DNA from: an uncultured Woeseiaceae bacterium
GTDB lineage: Bacteria > Pseudomonadota > Gammaproteobacteria > Steroidobacterales > Woeseiaceae
Direction of reading: 5' to 3'
NCBI GenBank assembly: GCA_905480255.1
Contig: CAJQPR010000139.1
Span: forward strand, 1 to 37,286
DNA: 37,286 nucleotides
Shown: piece by piece, positions 1 to 8,028 of the stretch
Layout: each line of letters opens with the position of its first letter
Position numbering within the stretch: the stretch's first letter is position 1
Program-made: the position numbers and the translations under genes
The notes under the pieces: generated by a model
What the model was told of the DNA's origin: nothing
What the model saw: only the letters and a program-made list of their open reading frames with translations
Database searches by the model: none

Positions 1-2394
1 CTGAAATATATTCTGAGCCTGTTGCCCGACAAGCTTCAGACCGACGAATCGCCCAAAAAGGACTGGGACTTTGCCGAGGAGCGCGACCGCTTCATTCGTT
101 ACGCGCAATCGCGTGCGCTCGGGCCGAGCACGGCGTCGCTCGTCAATGCAGCCGAGGAACGTGATATTCCCTGGCAGCGCCTGAATCGCTACAGCCTCGT
201 GCAGTTCGGACATGGCCGCTACCAGCAGCGCATCCAGGCGACGACGACGGGCAGGACCAGCAATATCGCCGTCGAGCTGGCGTGCGACAAGGAAGAAACA
301 AACAGCATTCTCCGCGACCTCGGATTACCCGTGCCAAAGCAAAGACTGGTGCGCAACTCCAGTGACGCCAAACGCGCTGCGGAGCGAATTGGTTTTCCGG
401 TCGTTTTGAAGCCGTTATCTGGTAATCATGGTCGTGGCGTCTCTATTAATCTTAAAACTCCGGATGAAGTTGAAGTCGCATTCGAAAAAGCACGTGAGCA
501 CGGTCGAAGCATAATCGTTGAAGGCTACCTCGAAGGTTACGATCATCGCCTGCTGGTCGTAAATGGCAGGCTTGTTGCAGCTGCAAAAAGAATGCCTGGT
601 CATGTGGTTGGCGATGGCAAACACACGATTGAAGAGCTCGTCGATATCGTAAACTCCGATCCACGACGTGGCGTCGGACACGAAAAGGTCCTGACGCGTC
701 TTGAGTTTGATCATCAGGCCGAGCGGCTACTTAATAAACTGGGCTACGACCACAAGACAGTACCGAAAAAAGGCGAGGCGGTTTACCTGCGTTCGACTGC
801 AAACCTGTCAACGGGTGGTACTGCGATCGACGTTACCGATGTCATTCACCCTGACAATCGGGAGATGGCGGAACGAACGATCAAGGCAATTGGGCTCGAC
901 ATCGGCGGCGTTGATTTCCTGACAAACGACATCACCGAGTCGTACCGCGACACCGGTGGTGGTATTTGCGAAGTGAATGCGGGTCCGGGATTTCGCATGC
1001 ACGTAGCGCCTAGTGAGGGGACACCACGGGATGTTGCAGGGCCAGTCATTGACATGCTCTTCCCGCCGGATACCCCGAAACTCATTCCAATCGCGGCTGT
1101 TACCGGTACAAACGGCAAGACGACCACATCGCGCATGCTTGCACACATTCTGAAAATGTCAGGAAAAACCGTCGGACTGACTTCGACAGATGGGGTCTAC
1201 ATTGACGGGCAGTTGAGCGTATCCGGGGACATGACCGGGCCTGTTTCCGCCAAAATGATCTTGCGTGATCCGTCCGTGGATGCAGCTGTAATGGAAACAG
1301 CGCGCGGGGGGTTGTTGCGCGGCGGTATGGGCTACCAGGCCTGTAACGTTGCAGCATGTCTGAACGTGTCATCGGACCATCTTGGCTTGCGTGGAATCGA
1401 CACACTTGAGCAACTTGCGGAAATAAAACGTGTGCCGATTGAGGTTGCGACTGATGCTGCTGTATTGAACGCAGATGATGCGCTTTGTCTGCAGATGGCC
1501 GACTACACGGACGCTGCAACTGTTTGCTATATCACGATGAATCCTGGACACCCGCTGGTCAAGAAACATATTCGCGCCGGCGGCATGGCGTTTGTGCTCG
1601 AAGAAGGCATGAATGGTCACATGATTGCGATATACGATAAGGAAGTTCATACACCGCTTCTTTGGACGCACCTGATTCCTGCAACCATTGAAGGGCGAGC
1701 GATGCACAATGTGCAAAACGCGATGTTTGCGGCTGCTCTTGCCTACAATATGAACGTCGGGCTCGAAGATATCAGGCATGGATTACGAACCTTCGATTCG
1801 ACTTTTTTCCAGGCGCCAGGTCGTATGAATATTTACGACGAGCACCCATTCAAAGTGATTCTCGATTATGCACACAACCCTGCGGCAGTACGCGCCATGT
1901 GCAGCCTCGTGGATCGTTTCGAAACAGAAGGCAGGAAAGTTATCGTGTTGGCAGCCCCCGGCGATCGGCGCGATCAGGATATTAGCGATATCGCAGAGAT
2001 TGCCGCCGGACATTTCGACCACTACATTTGCCGTCGTGACGATAATCCGCGCGGGCGGAGCCCTGATGAAGTTCCGGTAATGCTGAAAAACAAACTGCTC
2101 GAATGTGGAATTGAACCTAACAACATCGAAGTTATTCCGGATGAGCAGGAGGCCACTGCCAGGGCGCTGGAGATTGCTGCGCCCGGCGACCTGGTCCTGA
2201 TTTTGGGCGACAGCATCAAACGAAGCTGGAAACAAATTATCTACTTCAACTCTGTAGCGAAAGGCGAGGAGGGCGCGCAAAAAACTACTGTGGCTATTGA
2301 TTTGCCGGAAACGGAAGGCTTCTCGTTCGACGACGATGTTGAGATCATCAGCGACGAACGTGGTGTTCGAATCGCCAGAGAAGAAGGCGACTGA
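1..2394 (+). CDS. cphA: Cyanophycin synthetase, 5'-truncated by window edge
   Basis: Makes cyanophycin, the cytoplasmic storage polymer of Asp backbone and Arg side chains, using ATP. The reading frame is open from base 1, so the true start lies outside the window. Judged by where the ALGPST motif falls (visible codons 38-43), roughly 110-130 N-terminal residues are missing. An ATP-grasp domain (about codons 99-230 and onward, with VVLKPLSGNHGRGV and the ICEVNAGPGFRM motif) adds one amino acid. A Mur-ligase domain follows, with P-loop TGTNGKTTT at codons 368-376, the METARGG motif and the C-terminal DYAHNP motif near codon 622. All catalytic blocks look intact. The stop is 17 bp before a second Mur-ligase gene, implying one operon. 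The family assignment is firm; polymer composition is inferred from the family. Confidence 0.93.
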   Translation: MKYILSLLPDKLQTDESPKKDWDFAEERDRFIRYAQSRALGPSTASLVNAAEERDIPWQRLNRYSLVQFGHGRYQQRIQATTTGRTSNIAVELACDKEETNSILRDLGLPVPKQRLVRNSSDAKRAAERIGFPVVLKPLSGNHGRGVSINLKTPDEVEVAFEKAREHGRSIIVEGYLEGYDHRLLVVNGRLVAAAKRMPGHVVGDGKHTIEELVDIVNSDPRRGVGHEKVLTRLEFDHQAERLLNKLGYDHKTVPKKGEAVYLRSTANLSTGGTAIDVTDVIHPDNREMAERTIKAIGLDIGGVDFLTNDITESYRDTGGGICEVNAGPGFRMHVAPSEGTPRDVAGPVIDMLFPPDTPKLIPIAAVTGTNGKTTTSRMLAHILKMSGKTVGLTSTDGVYIDGQLSVSGDMTGPVSAKMILRDPSVDAAVMETARGGLLRGGMGYQACNVAACLNVSSDHLGLRGIDTLEQLAEIKRVPIEVATDAAVLNADDALCLQMADYTDAATVCYITMNPGHPLVKKHIRAGGMAFVLEEGMNGHMIAIYDKEVHTPLLWTHLIPATIEGRAMHNVQNAMFAAALAYNMNVGLEDIRHGLRTFDSTFFQAPGRMNIYDEHPFKVILDYAHNPAAVRAMCSLVDRFETEGRKVIVLAAPGDRRDQDISDIAEIAAGHFDHYICRRDDNPRGRSPDEVPVMLKNKLLECGIEPNNIEVIPDEQEATARALEIAAPGDLVLILGDSIKRSWKQIIYFNSVAKGEEGAQKTTVAIDLPETEGFSFDDDVEIISDERGVRIAREEGD

Positions 2395-2411
2395 AAGGCG
2401 TCGCGCAACTG

Positions 2412-4088
2412 ATGGAGTTTCTCGACGCACGGCGGATGACCGGACCTAATGTTCTTTGGAACAAGCCCGGTGCGATTCTCGATATTGCCTGTACGACAGA
2501 CGAAGCCGACCACCTGATACCTTTTTGCGAGGATCATATTCGCCGAATGTTGAAGGCGGTTGGCTGGAGCGAAGAGTCTGTCTGCCACATACGGCTTGCC
2601 GGCGGCATTAGCGTCGCGTTTTCAGCGCCAATCGATGCGCTGTACGCCGCGTCAGCCATTAACGAGTGGGTTTGGGCCTGCTGTGACGCCGAATTCAGTG
2701 ATGGCGAAGCTGTTGATTTTGAAGAAAAAGTTGTCGAGTTGAAAGCGGCAATCGCCGATGAGGTCAATCCTCCGATGCTTGCGCTTGAGGCGGCAGCAAT
2801 TCAGCACAATGTATCGTTCCTGTGGGACGACGATGAAGTATCCGTCGGTCACGGCAGCGGTTCCCAAACCTGGCCCTTCCGTGAGCTGCCAAATCCTGAT
2901 GAGCTCGACTGGTCTCGCTATCACGATGTCCCTGCAGGGATCGTGACTGGCACTAATGGCAAGACAACCACCGTCCGTATTGCAAAACACCTCCTGCAAT
3001 CAGCGGGAAGAACAGTGGGGTTGAGCTGCACCGACTGGGTCTCTGTTAACGACAAGATTATTGATCGTGATGACTGGTCGGGCCCCGGTGGCGCCAGAAT
3101 GGTTCTGCGCCAGGAGGGAGTGGACACTGCAATTCTTGAAACGGCACGGGGTGGGCTGTTGCGTCGCGGTCTGGGTGTCGAAAGGGCCGAGGTCGCGTTG
3201 ATTACCAATATTGCAGAGGACCACCTGGGCGATTTCGGGTCACAGAGCCTTCTCGAACTGCTAAATATAAAATGGATCATCAGCCATGCGGTTGAGACGA
3301 ATGGCTACCTGGTCCTAAACGCTGACGACGACTTGCTCGTGAAAAAATCGGCGGAGTTTTCTGGAAAAATAACCTGGTTCAGTCTTATTGATTCGAATCC
3401 GACAGTTGCCAGGCATTTAAAACACGGCGGTATCGCGTTCGTTTACGCCCACGGTGAACTCGTGCGCATGGAACATGATTCCAGGCAGGTTATTTGTGCT
3501 GCGAAAGACATCCCGATTACATTGAAGGCGGCCGCGGCTCACAATATTGCAAATTCTCTGGGCGCAGCTGCGCTCGCAGAGCAACTCGGTCTGTCGCTTC
3601 AGCAAATTCGTGACGGCCTGCTGACGATGTCCCAGGATTCGAATCCGGGTCGTAGCAATCTTTATGAGGTGAACGGATTCGAAGTTCTCGTAGACTTCGC
3701 CCACAACCCGGAAGCAATGCAGGCGCTGTTCGCAATGGCACGTGCGGTGCCCGCGAAGCGGCGTGTACTTTGTTTTGGGCAGGCCGGCGACCGAACCGAT
3801 GAACAGATTCGCGAGTTGGCCAAGAGTGCCTGGTCGATCGGGCTTGAGATGGCAATAATTTCCGAGCTCGAACACTATCGACGTGGCCGCGAGCCGAACG
3901 AGGTTTTCGAAATTATTCGCGATGAGCTGCTGAGGTGCGGTGCGCGCGACGATCAGATAAGACATTTCGAAGAAGAGGCGGAATCATTCGATGCGGCCTT
4001 GGATTGGGCTGAAGAAGGTGACCTGGTTGTTATCCTCGATCTTGGACGCGTTTCGAATATCCAGGAAAAGTTGAGGCAGCGCCTCTAG
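2412..4088 (+). CDS. CphA-like Mur ligase without ATP-grasp domain
   Basis: A 558-residue paralogue of the cphA product upstream. Residues 1-170 resemble the N-terminal domain of cyanophycin synthetase (it opens with an ARRMTGPNVLW block) but there is no ATP-grasp module. A Mur-ligase domain follows directly, with P-loop TGTNGKTTT (Lys184), ETARGGLLRRG, NIAEDHLG and the C-terminal ligase motif DFAHNPEAM. It should therefore form an amide bond to a carboxylate with ATP but cannot perform the second ATP-grasp ligation. It lies 17 bp after cphA and is surely co-transcribed. Shorter cphA-like genes beside cphA have been noted in some non-cyanobacterial genomes (from memory). Its role may be to assist polymerisation, prime chains, or ligate a different amino acid; the sequence does not decide. 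The start ATG has only a weak ribosome-binding site. Confidence 0.8.
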   Translation: MEFLDARRMTGPNVLWNKPGAILDIACTTDEADHLIPFCEDHIRRMLKAVGWSEESVCHIRLAGGISVAFSAPIDALYAASAINEWVWACCDAEFSDGEAVDFEEKVVELKAAIADEVNPPMLALEAAAIQHNVSFLWDDDEVSVGHGSGSQTWPFRELPNPDELDWSRYHDVPAGIVTGTNGKTTTVRIAKHLLQSAGRTVGLSCTDWVSVNDKIIDRDDWSGPGGARMVLRQEGVDTAILETARGGLLRRGLGVERAEVALITNIAEDHLGDFGSQSLLELLNIKWIISHAVETNGYLVLNADDDLLVKKSAEFSGKITWFSLIDSNPTVARHLKHGGIAFVYAHGELVRMEHDSRQVICAAKDIPITLKAAAAHNIANSLGAAALAEQLGLSLQQIRDGLLTMSQDSNPGRSNLYEVNGFEVLVDFAHNPEAMQALFAMARAVPAKRRVLCFGQAGDRTDEQIRELAKSAWSIGLEMAIISELEHYRRGREPNEVFEIIRDELLRCGARDDQIRHFEEEAESFDAALDWAEEGDLVVILDLGRVSNIQEKLRQRL

Positions 4089-4092
4089 CCAG

Positions 4093-4106
4093 GAGCCCGC
4101 AGGCTC
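4093..4106. terminator. Small hairpin between convergent genes
   Basis: A perfect inverted repeat, GAGCC-CGCA-GGCTC, lies in the 16-bp gap between the convergent Mur-ligase and EVE genes and overlaps the EVE stop codon. It has no T-tract on either strand, so it is at best a weak bidirectional terminator. Confidence 0.3.
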
Positions 4107-4557
4107 ATTCGAGACTCAGCACCAGGTCCCAGTGCTTTTTGTCGACTGGAAAGATGGACAGTCGATTACCACGCTGGTTGAGTCGAAAGTCCGCAAGCGC
4201 CGGGTGTTCCTTCAATTCCGCCAGTGTTATATCCCGACTCAATTTTCGCTCGAAAGCGATGTCAACCAGGATCCAGCGTGGGTTCTCGTCGGTACTTTTT
4301 TCGTCATAGTACTTCGCTTTGGGATCGAACTGGGTGGGATCGGGGTAAGGACCGCTGGCGACTTTCGCAATTCCAACAACAGCAGGTACCTTGCAACTCG
4401 AATGATAGAAAAGGACTCCGTCACCGATTTTCATGTCATCACGCATCATGTTCCGCGCCTGGTAGTTTCGAATACCGTCCCAGGGCTCAGTGCCATCGCG
4501 CTTAAGGTCGTCGATGCTGTATGCGTCTGGTTCTGATTTCATTAGCCAGTAAGCCAC
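4105..4557 (-). CDS. EVE-domain protein
   Basis: A single-domain EVE protein of about 150 residues (PUA/YTH-like fold). It begins with the family hallmark YWLMKSEPDAYSIDDL and continues with WDGIRNYQARN and the FYHSS segment. EVE domains bind modified bases in nucleic acids; the substrate of this small stand-alone type is not established. I chose GTG at 4555-4557 because a GAGG ribosome-binding site sits 8 nt upstream and the protein then starts just before YWLMKSEP, as in relatives. An upstream ATG at 4605 would add 16 unrelated residues. The gene is convergent with the cyanophycin operon and shares no obvious function with it. Confidence 0.88.
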   Translation of the reverse strand: MAYWLMKSEPDAYSIDDLKRDGTEPWDGIRNYQARNMMRDDMKIGDGVLFYHSSCKVPAVVGIAKVASGPYPDPTQFDPKAKYYDEKSTDENPRWILVDIAFERKLSRDITLAELKEHPALADFRLNQRGNRLSIFPVDKKHWDLVLSLE

Positions 4558-4651
4558 TGTGTGATCCTCGATTGTGCCGTGCCGGAAAGGAGCCGAGTCT
4601 AGCATGTGATCGTGGTTCCGGCAGGGCCGTTTACTCGTATGAATCGGTGCC

Positions 4652-4678
4652 TTGAAATGACCGACCTTATGCTAATAT
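4652..4678 (+). promoter_or_regulatory. Candidate promoter of the pap-pit operon
   Basis: TTGAAA at 4652-4657 and TAATAT at 4673-4678 resemble sigma70 -35 and -10 boxes, with a short 15-bp spacer. The following leader (to 4766) holds two hairpins: CTGTCGG/CCGGCAG with a 3-nt loop at 4686-4702, and CCGTC/GACGG at 4724-4743. I saw no clear Pho box. Confidence 0.35.
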
Positions 4679-4766
4679 GCTGGCACTGTCGGCTGCCGGC
4701 AGGGCAAAGAAAAACAAAAAAAGCCGTCTGCCGTGATCGACGGACAGCAACACAGGGGATACAACA

Positions 4767-5441
4767 TTGGGAAATATGCTCGCTAATATTTTCGGCACTT
4801 CGCCAGTGATGCCGCTCGAAAAGCATGTAGGAATTGCCTACAAATGCGTAAAAGAACTGAACGAATTCTTTGCCGCCGCAATAGCCGAGGATTGGGACAG
4901 AGCTTCTGAGGCTCGTGACCGCGTAACGCAACTGGAACATGAGGCGGATGACCTTAAAAAAGAGATTCGAATCAAGCTACCCAAGAGCTTGTTCATGCCG
5001 GTACCCCGTGAAGATCTACTAGAGCTACTTCTCGTACAGGACAAAATGGCGAATCGTGCCAAGGATGTTTCAGGAATCGTTTTTGGTCGAAGAATGGTTA
5101 TTCCGACGTCCATCGCTGATGAATTTCTGGAATTCGTACAAAGAAACGTTGACGCGGCAAAACAGGCCCGCAAAAGTGTTCGCGAACTTGATGAGCTGTT
5201 TACGAGCGGATTTCGCGGTGCAGAGGCTGCGCTGGTAGAAGGGTTGCTTGAAGAGCTCGATCAAATCGAAACAGATACAGATGACCGCCAGGCGGCGCTG
5301 CGGTGGTCTCTGTTTGAAGTAGAGAAGGAATACAATCCCGTAGATGTAATGTTCCTTTACCAGGTAATTGAAATGACCGGCGAAATCGCCGATATGGCGG
5401 AGCGGGTTGGTCGCCGTCTTGAGCTATTGCTCTCCCACTAA
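4767..5441 (+). CDS. Pit accessory protein, DUF47/PhoU-like
   Basis: A 224-residue all-helical cytoplasmic protein of the DUF47 (TIGR00153) family, related to PhoU. It has the family features LEHEADDLKKEIR near residue 60 and MPVPREDLLELL near residue 80, rich in acidic residues able to bind metal. These proteins are encoded next to PiT-type phosphate transporters and are thought to modulate them; exactly that neighbour follows after 28 bp. The TTG start at 4767 is preferred: AGGGGA sits 7 nt upstream, whereas the in-frame ATG at 4776 would be 16 nt away. Homologues also begin with a short residue run before LANIFGTSP. The family assignment is strong; the mechanism is inferred from the context. 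Confidence 0.9.
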   Translation: MGNMLANIFGTSPVMPLEKHVGIAYKCVKELNEFFAAAIAEDWDRASEARDRVTQLEHEADDLKKEIRIKLPKSLFMPVPREDLLELLLVQDKMANRAKDVSGIVFGRRMVIPTSIADEFLEFVQRNVDAAKQARKSVRELDELFTSGFRGAEAALVEGLLEELDQIETDTDDRQAALRWSLFEVEKEYNPVDVMFLYQVIEMTGEIADMAERVGRRLELLLSH

Positions 5442-5472
5442 AATCCAATAAAAATCTGTCGGGGATGCGTTG

Positions 5473-6723
5473 ATGGAAGAACAGATCATCTATATCGGCC
5501 TTGCGGCCGTGTTTGGCATTTTCATGGCATGGGGTATCGGTGCCAACGATGTGGCGAACGCGATGGCAACGTCAGTTGGCTCCAAAGCGCTGACGATCAA
5601 GCAGGCGATATTGGTTGCTGCTGTCTTTGAGTTTCTGGGGGCCGTGCTTGCAGGCGGAGAAGTCACTTCGACTATTCGGAAAGGGATAGTTGATGCGAAT
5701 CTGCTCTCCAGTACACCCGAATTGTTGGTTTACGGCATGCTGGCGTCGCTGCTGTCGGCGGGCACCTGGCTTCTGATTGCGTCCAGGAACGGCTGGCCGG
5801 TATCGACAACGCACTCAATTGTTGGCGCAATTGTTGGATTTGCTGCTGTTGGCATTGGTATCGACGCGGTGCAGTGGGGTCAGGTCGGTACTATCGTTGT
5901 TAGCTGGGTAGTATCCCCGCTAACCGCCGGATTCATCGCCTATCTTATCTACATGAGCGTACAGCGCCTGATTCTCTCTCAAGAAGATCCGTTGGCGCGC
6001 GCGAAGCGGTACGTGCCGATCTACATCTTTTTCGCCGCTTTTACGATCACACTGGTGACTATCCTTAAAGGGCTGAAGCATGTTGGCATGGATATCAGTC
6101 TCACCAACAGCTACCTGCTTGCCACCGGAATCGCGGTGGCGATTGCATTGTTTGGCATGGTAATGATTCAGCGCATAAAGCCGGATCCGAAAGCTGAAAA
6201 GAAACAGCATTTCTATACAGTCGAAAAAGTGTTCGCGGTCTTGATGGTGGTCACCGCCTGTTCGATGGCTTTCGCCCATGGCTCGAATGACGTCGCAAAC
6301 GCCATCGGTCCTCTTGCTGCAGTTATCAGCGTTGCCCAATCCGGAATTGTGGGCGCTCAGTCGGCGTTGCCGATCTGGGTCTTGTTCATTGGCGGCGTTG
6401 GCATAGTAATCGGTCTGGCGACGTTCGGCGTACACGTGATTGCAACGGTCGGGAAGAAGATCACGCAGCTAACGCCAAGCCGTGGCTTCGCGGCAGAACT
6501 CGCAGCCGCGACGACAATTGTGATTGCGTCGGGCACGGGTATTCCAATTTCAACAACTCATACACTTGTTGGTGCGGTGTTGGGAGTAGGGCTTGCCAGG
6601 GGCATCGAGGCAATTGACTTGCGTGTTGTCGGTCGAATATTTGTGTCCTGGGTCGTTACGATTCCTGCAGGCGCGTTCCTCTCGATTGTGTTCTTCTTCA
6701 TCTTCAAAACAGTATTGCCGTAA
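5473..6723 (+). CDS. pit: PiT-family inorganic phosphate transporter
   Basis: An inner-membrane low-affinity phosphate transporter of about 416 residues, moving metal-phosphate with H+ or Na+. The two inverted-repeat signatures of the family are present: GANDVANAM at residues 23-31 and GSNDVANAIGPL near residue 272. Each is followed by the repeat-half motif P[VI]STTH (PVSTTHSIVGA and PISTTHTLVGA). A charged cytoplasmic loop (KPDPKAEKK) splits the halves, as is usual. ATG at 5473 follows GGGGA by about 7 nt; an adjacent TTG at 5470 is an alternative. It is paired with the DUF47 gene upstream. Which cation is used cannot be read from the sequence. Confidence 0.93.
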   Translation: MEEQIIYIGLAAVFGIFMAWGIGANDVANAMATSVGSKALTIKQAILVAAVFEFLGAVLAGGEVTSTIRKGIVDANLLSSTPELLVYGMLASLLSAGTWLLIASRNGWPVSTTHSIVGAIVGFAAVGIGIDAVQWGQVGTIVVSWVVSPLTAGFIAYLIYMSVQRLILSQEDPLARAKRYVPIYIFFAAFTITLVTILKGLKHVGMDISLTNSYLLATGIAVAIALFGMVMIQRIKPDPKAEKKQHFYTVEKVFAVLMVVTACSMAFAHGSNDVANAIGPLAAVISVAQSGIVGAQSALPIWVLFIGGVGIVIGLATFGVHVIATVGKKITQLTPSRGFAAELAAATTIVIASGTGIPISTTHTLVGAVLGVGLARGIEAIDLRVVGRIFVSWVVTIPAGAFLSIVFFFIFKTVLP

Positions 6724-6735
6724 CGGTTGCGGTGA

Positions 6736-8028
6736 TTGTTTTTGGCTGAATCCGGAGACGCGATACTCAGCCGATCAGCGCGGCGGTATACGCTTGCGCT
6801 GATTACGACTGTCTACGTATTGAATTTTGTCGATCGCCAGGTACTTGCGATCCTGCTTCCGGCAATCAAGACGGAGTTTGGCGTCGACGATTGGGTCCTC
6901 GGCTTTCTGGCCGGCCCGGCATTCGCGCTTTTTTATGTCACTTTGGGTATTCCAATTGCGGTTCTCGCCGATCGTTGGAACCGACGCAACCTGATCGCTG
7001 TTTCTCTGACGATCTGGAGTGCTATGACTGCGGTTTCCGGCGCCTCTGCGAACATCGTTCAACTGGCACTGGCCAGGATTGGTGTCGGCGTTGGAGAAGC
7101 CGGGTTTTCTCCACCCGCACACTCCATGATTGCCGATATGTATCCACCAGAACAGCGGTCAACCGCGATGGGTGTCTTTTCGCTCGGCATTGCGCTCGGC
7201 ATCATGATCGCCTTTATCGGTGGTGGCTGGGTAGCACAGAATATCGGCTGGAGAGAGGCTTTCTACGTCGTTGGGGTACCAGGGGTCGTGCTCGCTCTCG
7301 TGTTCCGTTTGACCGTGAAAGAGCCACAACGAGGTCACTCCGATGGACGGTCAGACGATGGGCGAAAGTACAGCATTAAAGAAGTCGGGCGTTATCTTTT
7401 GCTCAGGAAGTCTTTTATCCATCTTGCAATGGCCGCCGGGCTTGCTTCGCTAAATGGGTATGCAGTATTAAGTTTCTTTCCGAGTTTCCTGGAACGCAGT
7501 CACGGCTTGAATCTGCAGGAGATTGGAATCTATCTTGGCCTGATAATCGGCATATCGACAGGCATCGGATTTCTTGGCGGTGGCATGGTGGCGGATAGGA
7601 TCGCGAAATCCGACCGACGCAAGTCTTTACAGGTAATCAGCGGTGCGTTGCTTCTTGGCTGGCTGTTTGTATTTCCTTTGTACCTGTCGACCGACCCCTA
7701 CCTGGTTATGGCCTTGTTTTTTATTCCGTCGGTACTTTCAAACAGTTATCTCGCAACTACGTTTGCGCAGGTACAGAGTCTCGTCGGGATTCGAATGCGG
7801 TCGGTTGCATCTGCGCTGCTTCTATTCGTAGTTAATGCCCTGGGACTCGGGGTAGGACCACAGGTCGCCGGATTCCTCAGCGACGCGTTGAGCGTGGGAT
7901 TCGCGGACGAGTCGCTGCGCTACAGTCTCCTCACCATAGCGACGATTACCGGACCATGGACGGCCTGGCATTTCTTGATGGCCAGCCGGCATATTGAAGG
8001 TGATCTTGCCCGCGTTGATAAAGCCTAA
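6736..8028 (+). CDS. MFS transporter, spinster-like
   Basis: A major facilitator of about 430 residues with 12 predicted helices. Visible MFS signatures are NFVDRQVLAILLPAIK in helix 1, the loop 2-3 motif ADRWNRRNLI (GxxxDRxxRR class) and the helix 4-5 region GVGEAGFSPPAHSMIADMYP. This pattern is typical of the spinster-like branch that is common in proteobacteria and mostly uncharacterised. It starts 12 bp after pit at TTG 6736 or TTG 6742; an in-frame stop at 6733 excludes anything earlier, and neither start has a good ribosome-binding site. It converges on and overlaps the end of the GS-like gene by a few bases. An amine or amino-acid substrate is possible from the flanking island but is not shown. 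Confidence 0.85.
   Translation: MFLAESGDAILSRSARRYTLALITTVYVLNFVDRQVLAILLPAIKTEFGVDDWVLGFLAGPAFALFYVTLGIPIAVLADRWNRRNLIAVSLTIWSAMTAVSGASANIVQLALARIGVGVGEAGFSPPAHSMIADMYPPEQRSTAMGVFSLGIALGIMIAFIGGGWVAQNIGWREAFYVVGVPGVVLALVFRLTVKEPQRGHSDGRSDDGRKYSIKEVGRYLLLRKSFIHLAMAAGLASLNGYAVLSFFPSFLERSHGLNLQEIGIYLGLIIGISTGIGFLGGGMVADRIAKSDRRKSLQVISGALLLGWLFVFPLYLSTDPYLVMALFFIPSVLSNSYLATTFAQVQSLVGIRMRSVASALLLFVVNALGLGVGPQVAGFLSDALSVGFADESLRYSLLTIATITGPWTAWHFLMASRHIEGDLARVDKA

Noticed and set aside
1783-2430. 215-codon minus-strand frame over the end of cphA
   Set aside because: It is antisense to conserved Mur-ligase coding sequence and has no domain or ribosome-binding site; several similar shadows over cphA, pit and mmsA were dropped for the same reason.
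4679-4710. Pho box upstream of the phosphate genes
   Set aside because: CTGTC occurs once, but the direct-repeat spacing and AT core of a Pho box are absent.
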